Positions 35,799 to 44,189 of a stretch of DNA of 64,000 bases are shown here, piece after piece (within the stretch, counting starts at the first letter, position 1; each line of letters starts with the position of its first letter). The translations under genes were made by a program, and so were the position numbers. The notes under the pieces are model-generated. The model saw only the letters and a list, made by a program, of their open reading frames with translations. It made no database searches and was not told where the DNA came from. The stretch is from Paenibacillus pedocola (GTDB taxonomy: Bacteria; Bacillota; Bacilli; Paenibacillales; Paenibacillaceae), in NCBI RefSeq assembly GCF_031599675.1, contig NZ_CP134223.1, positions 930,001-994,000 on the forward strand, read 5' to 3'.

Positions 35799-37829
35799 GT
35801 GATCAACGATAAATTGCCGAAGATTTGGTATGGTGGAGACTACAACCCCGAGCAATGGGACGCCCCGGTTTGGGCAGAGGATGAACGGATGTTCAAGCTG
35901 GCGGGAATCGACGTCGCGACCATTAATGTATTTTCATGGGCCCTTATTCAGCCGTCTGAGGACGTATATGATTTCACCGGACTGGATGAACTGATGGACC
36001 GCCTATATAAGAATGGAACCTATGTATGTCTGGCCACAGGCACTGGAGCGCATCCGGCATGGATGGCACACCGCTATCCTGAAGTGACCCGTGTGGATGT
36101 ACAGGGCAGAAAGCGCAAATTCGGCGGACGCCATAACTCTAATCCGAACAGTCCGGTGTACCGCAAATATGCAGCCAAACTGGCCGGCAAGCTGGCTGAA
36201 CGCTATAAGGATCATCCAGCTCTGGTGGCCTGGCATATCTCCAATGAATATGGAGGCTATGATTATTCCGAGCAGTCTGCGGCGGCTTTCCGCGTCTGGC
36301 TGAAGGAGCGTTACGGCTCACTTGATGCCCTGAACAAAGCCTGGAATACCCGCTTCTGGGGCCATACCTTCTATGACTGGGAAGAAATTGTTGTTCCAAA
36401 TGAACTGAGTGAAGAGTGGAACGGCAACCGGACTAACTTTCAGGGGATTTCCCTCGACTACCGCCGGTTCATGTCTTACAGCCTGCTGGAGTGTTACAAA
36501 ATTGAGAAAGAGGCGATCAGGGAGCACAGTAAGGATATTCCGGTAACGACCAACCTGATGGGCTTCTACCCGGAGCTGGATTATTTCGAGTGGGCTAAGC
36601 ATATGGACATCATCTCATGGGATAATTATCCGGCTCTGGACACTCCGGTCAGCCATACGGCAATGACGCATGATCTGATGCGCGGGCTGAAGAACGGACA
36701 GCCGTTCATGCTGATGGAGCAGACGCCGAGCCAGCAGAACTGGATGCCGTACAACTCACTGAAACGTCCCGGTGTGATGCGTCTGTGGAGTTACCAGGCG
36801 GTAGCACGCGGTGCGGACACCGTGCTGTTCTTCCAGCTGCGCCGCTCCATCGGTGCCTGTGAGAAGTATCACGGTGCGGTCATTGAGCATGTGGGTCATG
36901 AGCATACCCGGGTCTTCCGCGAATGCGCAGAGCTGGGCCGGGAGCTTGAGCTGCTTGGCGACAAGCTGCTGGATGCACGCAGTGCAGCGCAGATCGGCAT
37001 CATCTATGACTGGGAAAACCGCTGGGCGCTTGATCTGTCGAGTGGTCCTACTGTAGCCCTTGATTATGTAAAAGAAGTGCATAAATATTACAATGCTCTC
37101 TATCAGCAGAATATCGAAGCAGACATGATCGGTGTTGAAGAGAACCTGTCCAAGTACAAAATCGTAATCGCACCGGTGTTGTATATGATTAAGCCAGGCT
37201 TTGCCGAGAAAGTGGAGGCCTTCGTTAAGGCAGGCGGGACATTCGTGACAACCTTCTTCAGCGGGATCGTCAATGAAAATGATCTGGTTACAGTTGGAGG
37301 ATATCCGGGTGAGCTGCGCAAGGTGCTTGGCATCTGGGCCGAGGAGATTGATGCGCTGCTGCCGGACATGAGCAATGAAATCGTGATGAACGGGGAGTGG
37401 GGTTCGTTAAGCGGAACCTACAAATGCGATCTGCTCTGCGATCTGATCCATTCCGAAGGGGCAGAAGTGCTGGCTCATTACGGTACCGATTTCTACAAGG
37501 GCATGCCGGTATTGACTGCGAACAGCTTCGGTGAAGGCAAAGCCTACTATGTAGCATCGAGCCCCGAAGCGGGCTTCCTGCGAAGCTTCCTGGGAAATCT
37601 GTGCGAAGAGAACGGCATCGAGCCGCTCGTAAACGCACCGGAAGGAATCGAATCGGTACAGCGTGTGAAAGACGGCGTATCCTACCTGTTCCTGCTGAAC
37701 CATCACGAAGGCGAGCTGAGCGCAGTCATTGGTGCAGCTGAACGCACCGACCTGCTGACCGGCAAGCGCTTCAGCGGCACCGCTGTTGTTCCGGGCCGCG
37801 GCGTACTGATCTTGTCCGATAAGAAATAG
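35799..37829 (+). CDS. beta-galactosidase, GH42 family (second copy)
   Basis: Intracellular beta-galactosidase, 676 residues. IWYGGDYNPEQW opens the barrel, AWHISNEYGGY carries acid/base E150 and MLMEQTPSQQNW nucleophile E307, the same positions as in the first GH42 protein, from which it differs widely outside these motifs. It lacks the CHCDRC cluster of the first copy. The start is GTG 35799, eight bases after AAAGGAAG; a GTG three codons earlier overlaps that site. It is the sole gene between an AraC-family regulator (divergent) and a strong terminator. Confidence 0.95.
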   Translation: MINDKLPKIWYGGDYNPEQWDAPVWAEDERMFKLAGIDVATINVFSWALIQPSEDVYDFTGLDELMDRLYKNGTYVCLATGTGAHPAWMAHRYPEVTRVDVQGRKRKFGGRHNSNPNSPVYRKYAAKLAGKLAERYKDHPALVAWHISNEYGGYDYSEQSAAAFRVWLKERYGSLDALNKAWNTRFWGHTFYDWEEIVVPNELSEEWNGNRTNFQGISLDYRRFMSYSLLECYKIEKEAIREHSKDIPVTTNLMGFYPELDYFEWAKHMDIISWDNYPALDTPVSHTAMTHDLMRGLKNGQPFMLMEQTPSQQNWMPYNSLKRPGVMRLWSYQAVARGADTVLFFQLRRSIGACEKYHGAVIEHVGHEHTRVFRECAELGRELELLGDKLLDARSAAQIGIIYDWENRWALDLSSGPTVALDYVKEVHKYYNALYQQNIEADMIGVEENLSKYKIVIAPVLYMIKPGFAEKVEAFVKAGGTFVTTFFSGIVNENDLVTVGGYPGELRKVLGIWAEEIDALLPDMSNEIVMNGEWGSLSGTYKCDLLCDLIHSEGAEVLAHYGTDFYKGMPVLTANSFGEGKAYYVASSPEAGFLRSFLGNLCEENGIEPLVNAPEGIESVQRVKDGVSYLFLLNHHEGELSAVIGAAERTDLLTGKRFSGTAVVPGRGVLILSDKK

Positions 37830-37843
37830 AACGCAAATAGCCC

Positions 37844-37888
37844 AAACCCCGGCAACTCTCCTGAAAGGGAGGGGTGCCGGGGTTTTTT
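37844..37888 (+). terminator. terminator of second GH42 gene
   Basis: AACCCCGGCA pairs with TGCCGGGGTT, extended by CTCTCC/GGGAGG, followed by TTTTTT. Confidence 0.9.
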
Positions 37889-37992
37889 AAAATATAAGAA
37901 TTTTATATGTTTTACTTAATAAATTATCCTTCTATTTCTCGCAGAAACGGATACCCTCCTAACCAGGACGGCAAAGCCGTTTCTTCTTACAG

Positions 37993-39183
37993 CTACTCGG
38001 TAAAGGAACCGAAATCGGTTATTTTCAAATCATATTTAAAACGGACTACGGAGCGGCTGAATGTATCGTCCCACTGGTCCTGGACCTTTTTCCACACCCG
38101 GGGATACTGGATGCTGAGCGCTTCTCCGAAACCGGCTACATCGGCTTTATACTCTTTTTGCAGCTTCTCCATCATCCTCTCCATCATCTTCTCAAGCTTA
38201 ACTTCGAACATACGGCCTACCTTCTCTGTATATTCTGTTGAGTCGGCATCACTTGAGCTGCTCCAGGTTTCGATCAGCCGGCCTTCCGTCTCGATGGAGA
38301 CATCAAACGAAATGTCATCCCCGTCGATACGGGCTTTGATTTTGCTTTTCATGTCCTTCATTTCATAGGTCATCGGCTCGTCATCCTGGTCATAGGCTTT
38401 GATAGTGCCAGCCTTGCCATTATTGGTCAGCCAGGTTAGGCATTCGGTATCTTCCTGGGACAAGGTGCCGATCCAGTGCCCCGTGTCTCCTTTCACCACA
38501 GCAGCTCCGGAAAACTCGGTTTCCCCACCCGCGGTAACGAGGTTCTGCAGAGCATAACTTCGCTTTGCATGCATGAGTGCATCCAGTTCGGACAAAATGA
38601 CCGGCTTCATCACCTTACTTGTTCTTTTCTGGCCGTGGATCATATCTCTGAGGTGAAAGGAGGGGATTTCATCGGTCCGCTTGGAGACAAGCGTCTCCTC
38701 TGCCCTGCCTTGACTGATAAAAACCATAGTGCTGGGGCGGATATCATTATCGCGGAGTACAAAATCCATCAGCTGTTCCATGGATTGCCGCTTCAGCAAT
38801 TCCGTTGAGACCACAATGACCTTCAGATGATGACCGACGATCGGCCGTTCGTTTCTCAAAGAATATTGACGGAAGACTTCAAGCACGGAATCTCCGGTTC
38901 CGGATATGTTGAGATAAGGTGTAGGCTGTGGACCTCCCTGCTGTTTTTCCATGCCTGCGTGTTTCACCGGTACAATCTGGACCGTCGCTGTAACTTTATT
39001 CCGTTTAGAGTAGGTAATGTCTTGCGCTTCCAGCTCTTGTTCAGCCTTTGTCAGCTTGCCCGTATCCAGAGCGAGTCCGGTATAAAGTGCCAGGTCCTCA
39101 ATTTCTTTGCTGCTCCAGCATCCGGACTGTGTCATAGCAAGCAGGAAAAGACAGAGAAGAAGCGGCATTAATCGTCTATACAT
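37993..39183 (-). CDS. spore germination lipoprotein, Ger(x)C family
   Basis: C subunit of a germinant receptor in the spore inner membrane. Lipoprotein signal ends in TQSGC; GCWSSKEIEDLALYTGLALD is the typical family N terminus, and GTGDSVLEVFRQYSLRNERPIVGHHLKVIVV and the long C-terminal region match GerBC/GerKC proteins. Length 396. Its start overlaps the end of the B-subunit gene by eight bases. The gene order A-B-C on the minus strand is that of known ger operons. Confidence 0.93.
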   Translation of the reverse strand: MYRRLMPLLLCLFLLAMTQSGCWSSKEIEDLALYTGLALDTGKLTKAEQELEAQDITYSKRNKVTATVQIVPVKHAGMEKQQGGPQPTPYLNISGTGDSVLEVFRQYSLRNERPIVGHHLKVIVVSTELLKRQSMEQLMDFVLRDNDIRPSTMVFISQGRAEETLVSKRTDEIPSFHLRDMIHGQKRTSKVMKPVILSELDALMHAKRSYALQNLVTAGGETEFSGAAVVKGDTGHWIGTLSQEDTECLTWLTNNGKAGTIKAYDQDDEPMTYEMKDMKSKIKARIDGDDISFDVSIETEGRLIETWSSSSDADSTEYTEKVGRMFEVKLEKMMERMMEKLQKEYKADVAGFGEALSIQYPRVWKKVQDQWDDTFSRSVVRFKYDLKITDFGSFTE

Positions 39184-40279
39184 GCTGCTTCAATCCTTTC
39201 GTACGGATGAGCCAGATGACCGAGAGCAGCAGGGGCAGAAGCAGAAACAGGACAATTCCCGCTTTGCCGATCATATCCCCCAGGCTGAACAGCTCGTTAA
39301 CGGACTTAGGCACCATCGCAGAGATGAAAATGACCGGCACCAGCAGATAAATGACCGCATGAACCTTCAGACGGAAAATTTGGGAGATACCGAGAGAAGC
39401 CTGGAAAAAGAAACTGCAGAAGTTGCAGAACATTTGCATCAGCCAGATCACCATTAGCGGAAACTCCATCCGTTCGAATAGAAATCCGGGGATTTCAAAG
39501 CTGCGGATCAGATCGATGGTCGGCCAGGTGCTCGTGATCACAGAATCGATAGAGAGTCCGCCTATGACCATAATTACTGTCAACAGATAGAGTCCGATCG
39601 GGATGCCGATTCCCACCAGCATTACTTTTATAGCCTGACGGGGCTGCTGCATGAACGCTACAAGCGTCATCACGACCTCACACCCGCTATAGACAAGCAC
39701 CGTTGACTTCAGGCCGCTGATCACTGGCATAATGCCGCTGCCGAGGACAGGACGCAGGTTGTTAATATCAAAAAGCCGGAGGCTGAACCCGTAGCAGATG
39801 AGCAGAATCATGATACTGATCGGAAACACAATCTGAAAGACCCTGGCGATGGCATTGATTCCGCCGTATACGAGATAGGTTCCCACCCAGATGAAAGGCA
39901 GGATAATCGCCCAGATTGGAGTGCCTTCCAGCAGGAAGAACAGCGTAACCTCGGCGAGCGAGCGGATCTCAAAGCCTGCGAGAGTTAGAAAATAGATAAT
40001 CAGCAGCAGGCACAGGAAAGCTCCCGGTATCCGGCCTACGATTTTTCCGGCATACTGGAAAATGGTTTTTCCGGGAAACTGCTGGCTGATCTTCACCATC
40101 AGGACAATTACAGCCATCACGATGATCCCCCCGAGCAATACGGACATCCAGGAATCCGGAGTCTTTACAGCTTCGCTTACCCCCCGTGGCAGTGTCAGAA
40201 TCCCGGCGCCAAGCACTGTGTTATTGAGGAATACCGCTGCTTGTGTAGCAGTGATTTTGTCGTCTGTACGGGTAAACAT
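39176..40279 (-). CDS. spore germination permease, GerB/GerKB family
   Basis: B subunit of the receptor, 367 residues with about ten hydrophobic segments of the amino acid-polyamine transporter fold, beginning ITATQAAVFLNNTVLGAGILTLPRG. Family knowledge places the germinant-binding site in this subunit. The start follows AGAGGAGG. It lies 27 bases after the A-subunit gene. Confidence 0.93.
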   Translation of the reverse strand: MFTRTDDKITATQAAVFLNNTVLGAGILTLPRGVSEAVKTPDSWMSVLLGGIIVMAVIVLMVKISQQFPGKTIFQYAGKIVGRIPGAFLCLLLIIYFLTLAGFEIRSLAEVTLFFLLEGTPIWAIILPFIWVGTYLVYGGINAIARVFQIVFPISIMILLICYGFSLRLFDINNLRPVLGSGIMPVISGLKSTVLVYSGCEVVMTLVAFMQQPRQAIKVMLVGIGIPIGLYLLTVIMVIGGLSIDSVITSTWPTIDLIRSFEIPGFLFERMEFPLMVIWLMQMFCNFCSFFFQASLGISQIFRLKVHAVIYLLVPVIFISAMVPKSVNELFSLGDMIGKAGIVLFLLLPLLLSVIWLIRTKGLKQHV

Positions 40280-40306
40280 GATACTGCCTCCTCTCTTAAC
40301 ATGTGT

Positions 40307-41983
40307 TTACGATTTACGTTTGCTGTCCTGCGTCTTCATCATCGCCGGTCTGCGTTTCATCAGGGTAAGCGGTGCCCGGAAGAACAGGTCCTTCCAGTCC
40401 CTTGCCCGAAACGGGGATACAGGCGTCAGGTACGGCACCCCAAAGCTCTTGAGCTTGGTAAGATGGCTGCAGATCAGCAGGAAGAAGAGGATTGTACCGA
40501 ACATCCCCAGCAGGGCCGCAAATCCCATCCCGACAAAGCGGAGAATCCGCAGCGTTATTCCGGCACTGTACATCGGAATAGAGAAGGAGGAGATCGCGGT
40601 GACCGCAACGACAATGACCAGAAAGGGGCTGACGATCCCTGCATTTACGGCGGCATCGCCAATAATGAGACCGCCGACGATACCCATTGCCGGCCCGACC
40701 GGTTTAGGCAGCCGGATGCCGGCTTCCCGCAGAATTTCAATCGAGATCTCGAGAATCAGTACTTCGATTACAGACGGAAAGGGGACTCCCTGGCGGGTCT
40801 CAATAATGGAGAGTGCCAGCTCCGTCGGGATCAGTCCGGGATGAAAGGAAATGAACGATATATAGAGAGCCGGAGCCATCAGCGCCAGAAAGGAAGCAGC
40901 GAAGCGCAGCATCCGCAGAAGCGATCCGGGCAGCCAGCGTTCATAATAGTCTTCCGGAGATTGCAGCAGCATGCTGAAGGTAACCGGAATAATCAGCGCG
41001 AAGGGCGTTCCATCCAGCAGAATCGCAATCCGTCCTTCCAGTAGCGCACTGATCACCCTGTCAGGACGTTCGGTGTTCTGGACCTGCTGGAAAGGACTTA
41101 GGTAGTTGTCTTCGATTAGCTGCTCGATGTATCCCGATTCTGCAAGAAAATCGATATCCAGCTTGGAGATCCGTGACTCGACTTCCTGAAGCAGCTCCGG
41201 ATTAACAATATCCTTCATATAAGCGATTGCCAGATCCTTCTGAATCCGGTTGCCGGCCCGGTGAGTTACGATCTCCAGCTGATCACTCCTGCCCTGGCGC
41301 CGTAAGATGGAGGTGTTCAAATTTAATGACTCGGAGAAACCCAGCCGGGGCCCGCGCAACAGCGCTTCTGAGACAGGCTCGTCCAGTGACCGGCTGTCTG
41401 CTTCCGGCGGCTGGATCAGCAGGCCTTGAGGAAGCCCTTCAATCAGTAGGCCGGCATATCCATACAGGACTGATTGATTGAAGTCCGTCAGATCACTGGC
41501 CTCGCTCAGCTGGCTGAACGGCAGCCGCTGTCCGGCTAATCCGGAAGCGGAGAAGGAATCAGTTGTTGCCTCGAACATTAGAAACTGCATGATCTTTAAA
41601 TTCAGATTTCTATCGTTCTGCATGCCGTCTACATAAATAAGCGCCGCCTGTTTCTGCAGCCTGGTTATAGTAAATTCCTTGAAATGAAGATCAGTGTTCC
41701 TTCCGATAGCCGACTTAATAAACTGAAGGTCTGTGGTATAGTTTCCGCTGAAGCTTTGCCGGGCTTGCAGAGGGGGGGACACCGGAGCATCAGATAACCC
41801 CTTGCGCTTCTTCCCGCTGCTGCCCGGCGACTCCACCGCCCTGCCGCTGCCTACCAGGGAATACAGTGCTTTATAGAGACGGCTTACAGCTAGAGGAAAG
41901 AGAAGTGCAATTCCCGCCTGAAAGAAGACATCCCAGCCGGGGATGTGGGAAATAACGAAAGATAGCAATGAAATCAACCCCAA
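40307..41983 (-). CDS. spore germination protein, GerA/GerKA family
   Basis: A subunit of the receptor. The soluble N-terminal domain (FIKSAIGRNTDLHFKEFTI to about residue 330) is followed by the GerA membrane region with ALLEGRIAILLDGTPFALIIPVTF, LEISIEILREAGIRLPKPVG and several hydrophobic helices. The frame is 558 residues, slightly long; it starts with a hydrophobic segment that usual GerA proteins lack. All candidate starts at the N terminus are TTG codons with weak binding sites, so the real start is uncertain. First gene of the three-gene ger operon. Confidence 0.9.
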   Translation of the reverse strand: MGLISLLSFVISHIPGWDVFFQAGIALLFPLAVSRLYKALYSLVGSGRAVESPGSSGKKRKGLSDAPVSPPLQARQSFSGNYTTDLQFIKSAIGRNTDLHFKEFTITRLQKQAALIYVDGMQNDRNLNLKIMQFLMFEATTDSFSASGLAGQRLPFSQLSEASDLTDFNQSVLYGYAGLLIEGLPQGLLIQPPEADSRSLDEPVSEALLRGPRLGFSESLNLNTSILRRQGRSDQLEIVTHRAGNRIQKDLAIAYMKDIVNPELLQEVESRISKLDIDFLAESGYIEQLIEDNYLSPFQQVQNTERPDRVISALLEGRIAILLDGTPFALIIPVTFSMLLQSPEDYYERWLPGSLLRMLRFAASFLALMAPALYISFISFHPGLIPTELALSIIETRQGVPFPSVIEVLILEISIEILREAGIRLPKPVGPAMGIVGGLIIGDAAVNAGIVSPFLVIVVAVTAISSFSIPMYSAGITLRILRFVGMGFAALLGMFGTILFFLLICSHLTKLKSFGVPYLTPVSPFRARDWKDLFFRAPLTLMKRRPAMMKTQDSKRKS

Positions 41984-42063
41984 CTTTCTGTATAAATTGC
42001 TGTGTACATGAAGTTTTCCAAAGTCTGCTTTCGTTTAGTCATTTCTGTAAAAATAATTGTCCG

Positions 42064-42100
42064 CAAAAAAACGGATGCGCCTCTTTTCAGGACACATCCG
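42064..42100 (-). terminator. terminator of the glycine-rich lipoprotein gene
   Basis: On the minus strand CGGATGTGTCC pairs with GGCGCATCCG (with G-T pairs) and is followed by TTTTTTT. Confidence 0.75.
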
Positions 42101-42128
42101 CTTGAATTGGAATATTCAATAAGGGTTA

Positions 42129-42839
42129 TTAACTACCCGAGCCGGCAGCAGCCGAACCGTTGTTGCCTTGGCCGTTGCCGCCTCCGGGGGCTCCACCCCG
42201 GCCGCCCCCTCCGAAGCCGCCTGCTCCTAGCGTGATCTTCTCTGCATTGGTGGTGTCTGTCTTCAGCGTGTACTGGATGATATCCTCAGCCTTGAGGTCA
42301 GCCAGGCTGATCACCGTTTCCTTCTGCTCACCGTTATCAAAGGTAACGGATACAAACTGGGTATCGCTCTCGACAGTAATATCCGTAGTCTCCCCGGAGA
42401 AATTCTGCATCATGCCGCCGCCCGGCATCCCGCCTTGGCGGCCGCCGCCTTGACCTCCCTGAGCGTCTTGGGCAGTACCTTCCGGAGGCTGCCCGTCTTT
42501 ACCACCCTCCGGCGGAGTTCCCTGGCCTTCCGGTGCAGTGCCGTCGGCGCCATCACCGTTATTTTGCGGCCGTCCAGCAGGCATTTCGGCTGTATAGATC
42601 GTGATGGTGCTGCCACTGATGCTTTTGATTTTACCAATATTCATGCCGGCTCTGTTCATACCTCTGTCCCCGGCTCCGGGGGAGGCGGCGGGTTGTGCGG
42701 CTGTGCCGTCGCTCTGGGTTTGCGCGGTTTGGCTGTCTGCAGCTGATGAGGACGCTGTATCCGTGTTTGAACTGCAGCCTGCAAGCAGGATGGCTGCGAT
42801 CAGGCTGCTGGCCATCATATAGGGTACATTCCTTTTCAT
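42129..42839 (-). CDS. Gly/Pro-rich lipoprotein, function unknown
   Basis: 236 residues. Lipoprotein signal with ILLAGC, then a Ser/Thr/Gln-rich linker. A middle segment (IGKIKSISGSTITIYTAEMP) and a later one (ETTDITVESDTQFVSVTFDNG, LKAEDIIQYTLK) look like one small beta domain interrupted by a low-complexity stretch rich in Gly, Pro, Glu and Gln; the C terminus is again Gly-rich. ATG 42839 follows AAGGAGG and gives the signal peptide the usual position. Such proteins are cell-surface; no enzyme motif is visible. It is divergent from the YpsA-like gene. Confidence 0.75.
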   Translation of the reverse strand: MKRNVPYMMASSLIAAILLAGCSSNTDTASSSAADSQTAQTQSDGTAAQPAASPGAGDRGMNRAGMNIGKIKSISGSTITIYTAEMPAGRPQNNGDGADGTAPEGQGTPPEGGKDGQPPEGTAQDAQGGQGGGRQGGMPGGGMMQNFSGETTDITVESDTQFVSVTFDNGEQKETVISLADLKAEDIIQYTLKTDTTNAEKITLGAGGFGGGGRGGAPGGGNGQGNNGSAAAGSGS

Positions 42840-43012
42840 TTCAATTCTCCTCCTTGATGAACTACACAACTTTCTGCGGACAATATATCAGAGCGTCCTG
42901 AATGTCAGCTTAAAGTTTGGTAAATATTTCTGAAAAGATTGACAGAAACAATTGATATATAATGGTTATATAAATTGAACCTGTGATTCTTCTATTTTGG
43001 GAATGGCCGTGA

Positions 43013-43165
43013 CTACAGAGAATATTTGGACTTCCGGCCGCTGTTGTCTGCAGATTTCTTGATTTAAACCGCTACTAGCGGTAGAAATCCACAGACTGCT
43101 TATGCTTCCGAAGTGAGCTTTCCTACGGAAAGCTTTTAGGCGGACGCTATCGCTCCTACAGTTCC
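43013..43165. repeat. hairpin-rich intergenic element
   Basis: A nested inverted repeat spans 43046-43096: GTCTG, GATTTC and ACCGCT on the left pair in order with AGCGGT, GAAATC and CAGAC on the right. A second perfect hairpin, GCTTTCC-TAC-GGAAAGC, follows at 43117-43133, and GGCGGACGCTATCGCTCC after it. It fills most of the gap between two divergent genes, and no ribosome-bound gene is visible in it. Its core recurs in part at 33646-33692. Confidence 0.65.
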
Positions 43166-43262
43166 AAAATTCCCCTCCGCCACTTTTCCCTAAATGTATA
43201 CTTTCAAGTTCAATCTATATAGTGGAGTACAGAGACGAAACCTTCAAGGAAAGAGGCAACAC

Positions 43263-43820
43263 ATGACAACCCTACTGGTAACAGGCTACCGTGCGCATGA
43301 GCTCGGGATTTTTGACAGCAAGCATCAGGGCATCCCCTATATCAAAAAGGCGCTCGCCGCAAGGCTGATTCCCCTCATTGAAGACGGAGTGGATTGGGTC
43401 ATTACTCCCGGTCAATACGGTGTAGACCTTTGGGCCTGCGAGGTGGTACTGGAGCTGAAGCGTAAATATCCGCTCCTGAAGCTGGGGATCATTACCGCTC
43501 ATGCCAACCCGGAAGAGAAGTGGAAAGAGGACAAGCAGAACGAATACCGGGGAATTGTGGCCGGAGCAGATTATTATGGAGCGGTAAGCAATGCCCCTTA
43601 TGACGGCAGCTGGCAATTCCGGGCCAGAGATGATCTGCTGTTCCGCAAAAGCGATGCCATTCTGCTGTTCTATGATGAGGATGCCGCTGAAGGAAGTGCG
43701 AAATATTTTAAGGAACGGGCATTGAAGCTGCATGCGGAGGGCGACTATGGTCTCTATCTGATGTTTGCGGAGGAAATTCAAAATATTGCTGACGAGGAAA
43801 ACCAGCGTGATTACGAGTGA
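43263..43820 (+). CDS. YpsA-like protein (SLOG/DUF1273 family)
   Basis: 185 residues of the family of B. subtilis YpsA, with a Rossmann-like nucleotide-binding fold related to DprA and LOG proteins. LLVTGYRAHELGIF at the N terminus and WVITPGQYGVDLWACEVV are the family marks; LGIITAHANPEEKWKE and FRKSDAILLFYDEDAAEGSAKYF follow. ATG 43263 lies after AAAGAGG; an in-frame ATG 23 codons earlier has no site. YpsA affects cell division in some Firmicutes; the biochemical role is not known. Confidence 0.88.
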   Translation: MTTLLVTGYRAHELGIFDSKHQGIPYIKKALAARLIPLIEDGVDWVITPGQYGVDLWACEVVLELKRKYPLLKLGIITAHANPEEKWKEDKQNEYRGIVAGADYYGAVSNAPYDGSWQFRARDDLLFRKSDAILLFYDEDAAEGSAKYFKERALKLHAEGDYGLYLMFAEEIQNIADEENQRDYE

Positions 43821-43855
43821 CAAGAAGCAGTGAGTGAAGCGGAGGGGGATGGAAG

Positions 43856-44176
43856 ATGAATTCTGTTCAGGCGGAAGAAGATATATGTTATGTCATTCTG
43901 TTAAGCCCCACGCAGCAGGACCGCAGAGATATGGAGATCATCCGCGGGCATGTGCAGCATCTGCAGCAGCTGGAACGCAGCGGCCAGCTGGTGCTGTGCG
44001 GGCCGTTTAACGATGCTCCCGGCGGGATGGTAATTATCCGGGCAGAATCCCGGGAAGAGGCAGAGGCGGTTGCGGAGCGTGATCCGTATGTTCTCTCAGG
44101 CATCCGCAGCTACGAGCTCCGCACCTGGAGCCTGTCACATGCAGGCAACAGACACATGGGCATAGCCGCGGATTGA
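43856..44176 (+). CDS. YciI-like protein
   Basis: 106 residues with a small ferredoxin-like fold typical of YCII-related proteins: ICYVILLSPTQ, RRDMEIIRGHVQHLQQLERSGQLVLCGPF, GGMVIIRAESREEAEAVAERDPYV. His and Asp residues at the usual positions suggest an active-site pocket, but the family's reactions are mostly unknown. GGAGGGGG lies just upstream. The gene follows the YpsA-like gene by 35 bases and may share its mRNA; the amidase gene is convergent. Confidence 0.8.
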   Translation: MNSVQAEEDICYVILLSPTQQDRRDMEIIRGHVQHLQQLERSGQLVLCGPFNDAPGGMVIIRAESREEAEAVAERDPYVLSGIRSYELRTWSLSHAGNRHMGIAAD

Positions 44177-44189
44177 CGAGAGCTGCTGT

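Noticed and set aside
28056-42078. Shared string GTCCGCAAAAAAACGGAT at about 28056 and 42060
   Set aside because: 18 low-complexity bases; the second copy is part of a terminator, so similarity is probably chance.
43194-43262. Longer start for the YpsA-like protein
   Set aside because: The extra 23 codons cover the intergenic repeat border and lack a binding site; AAAGAGG precedes the chosen ATG and the family starts there.
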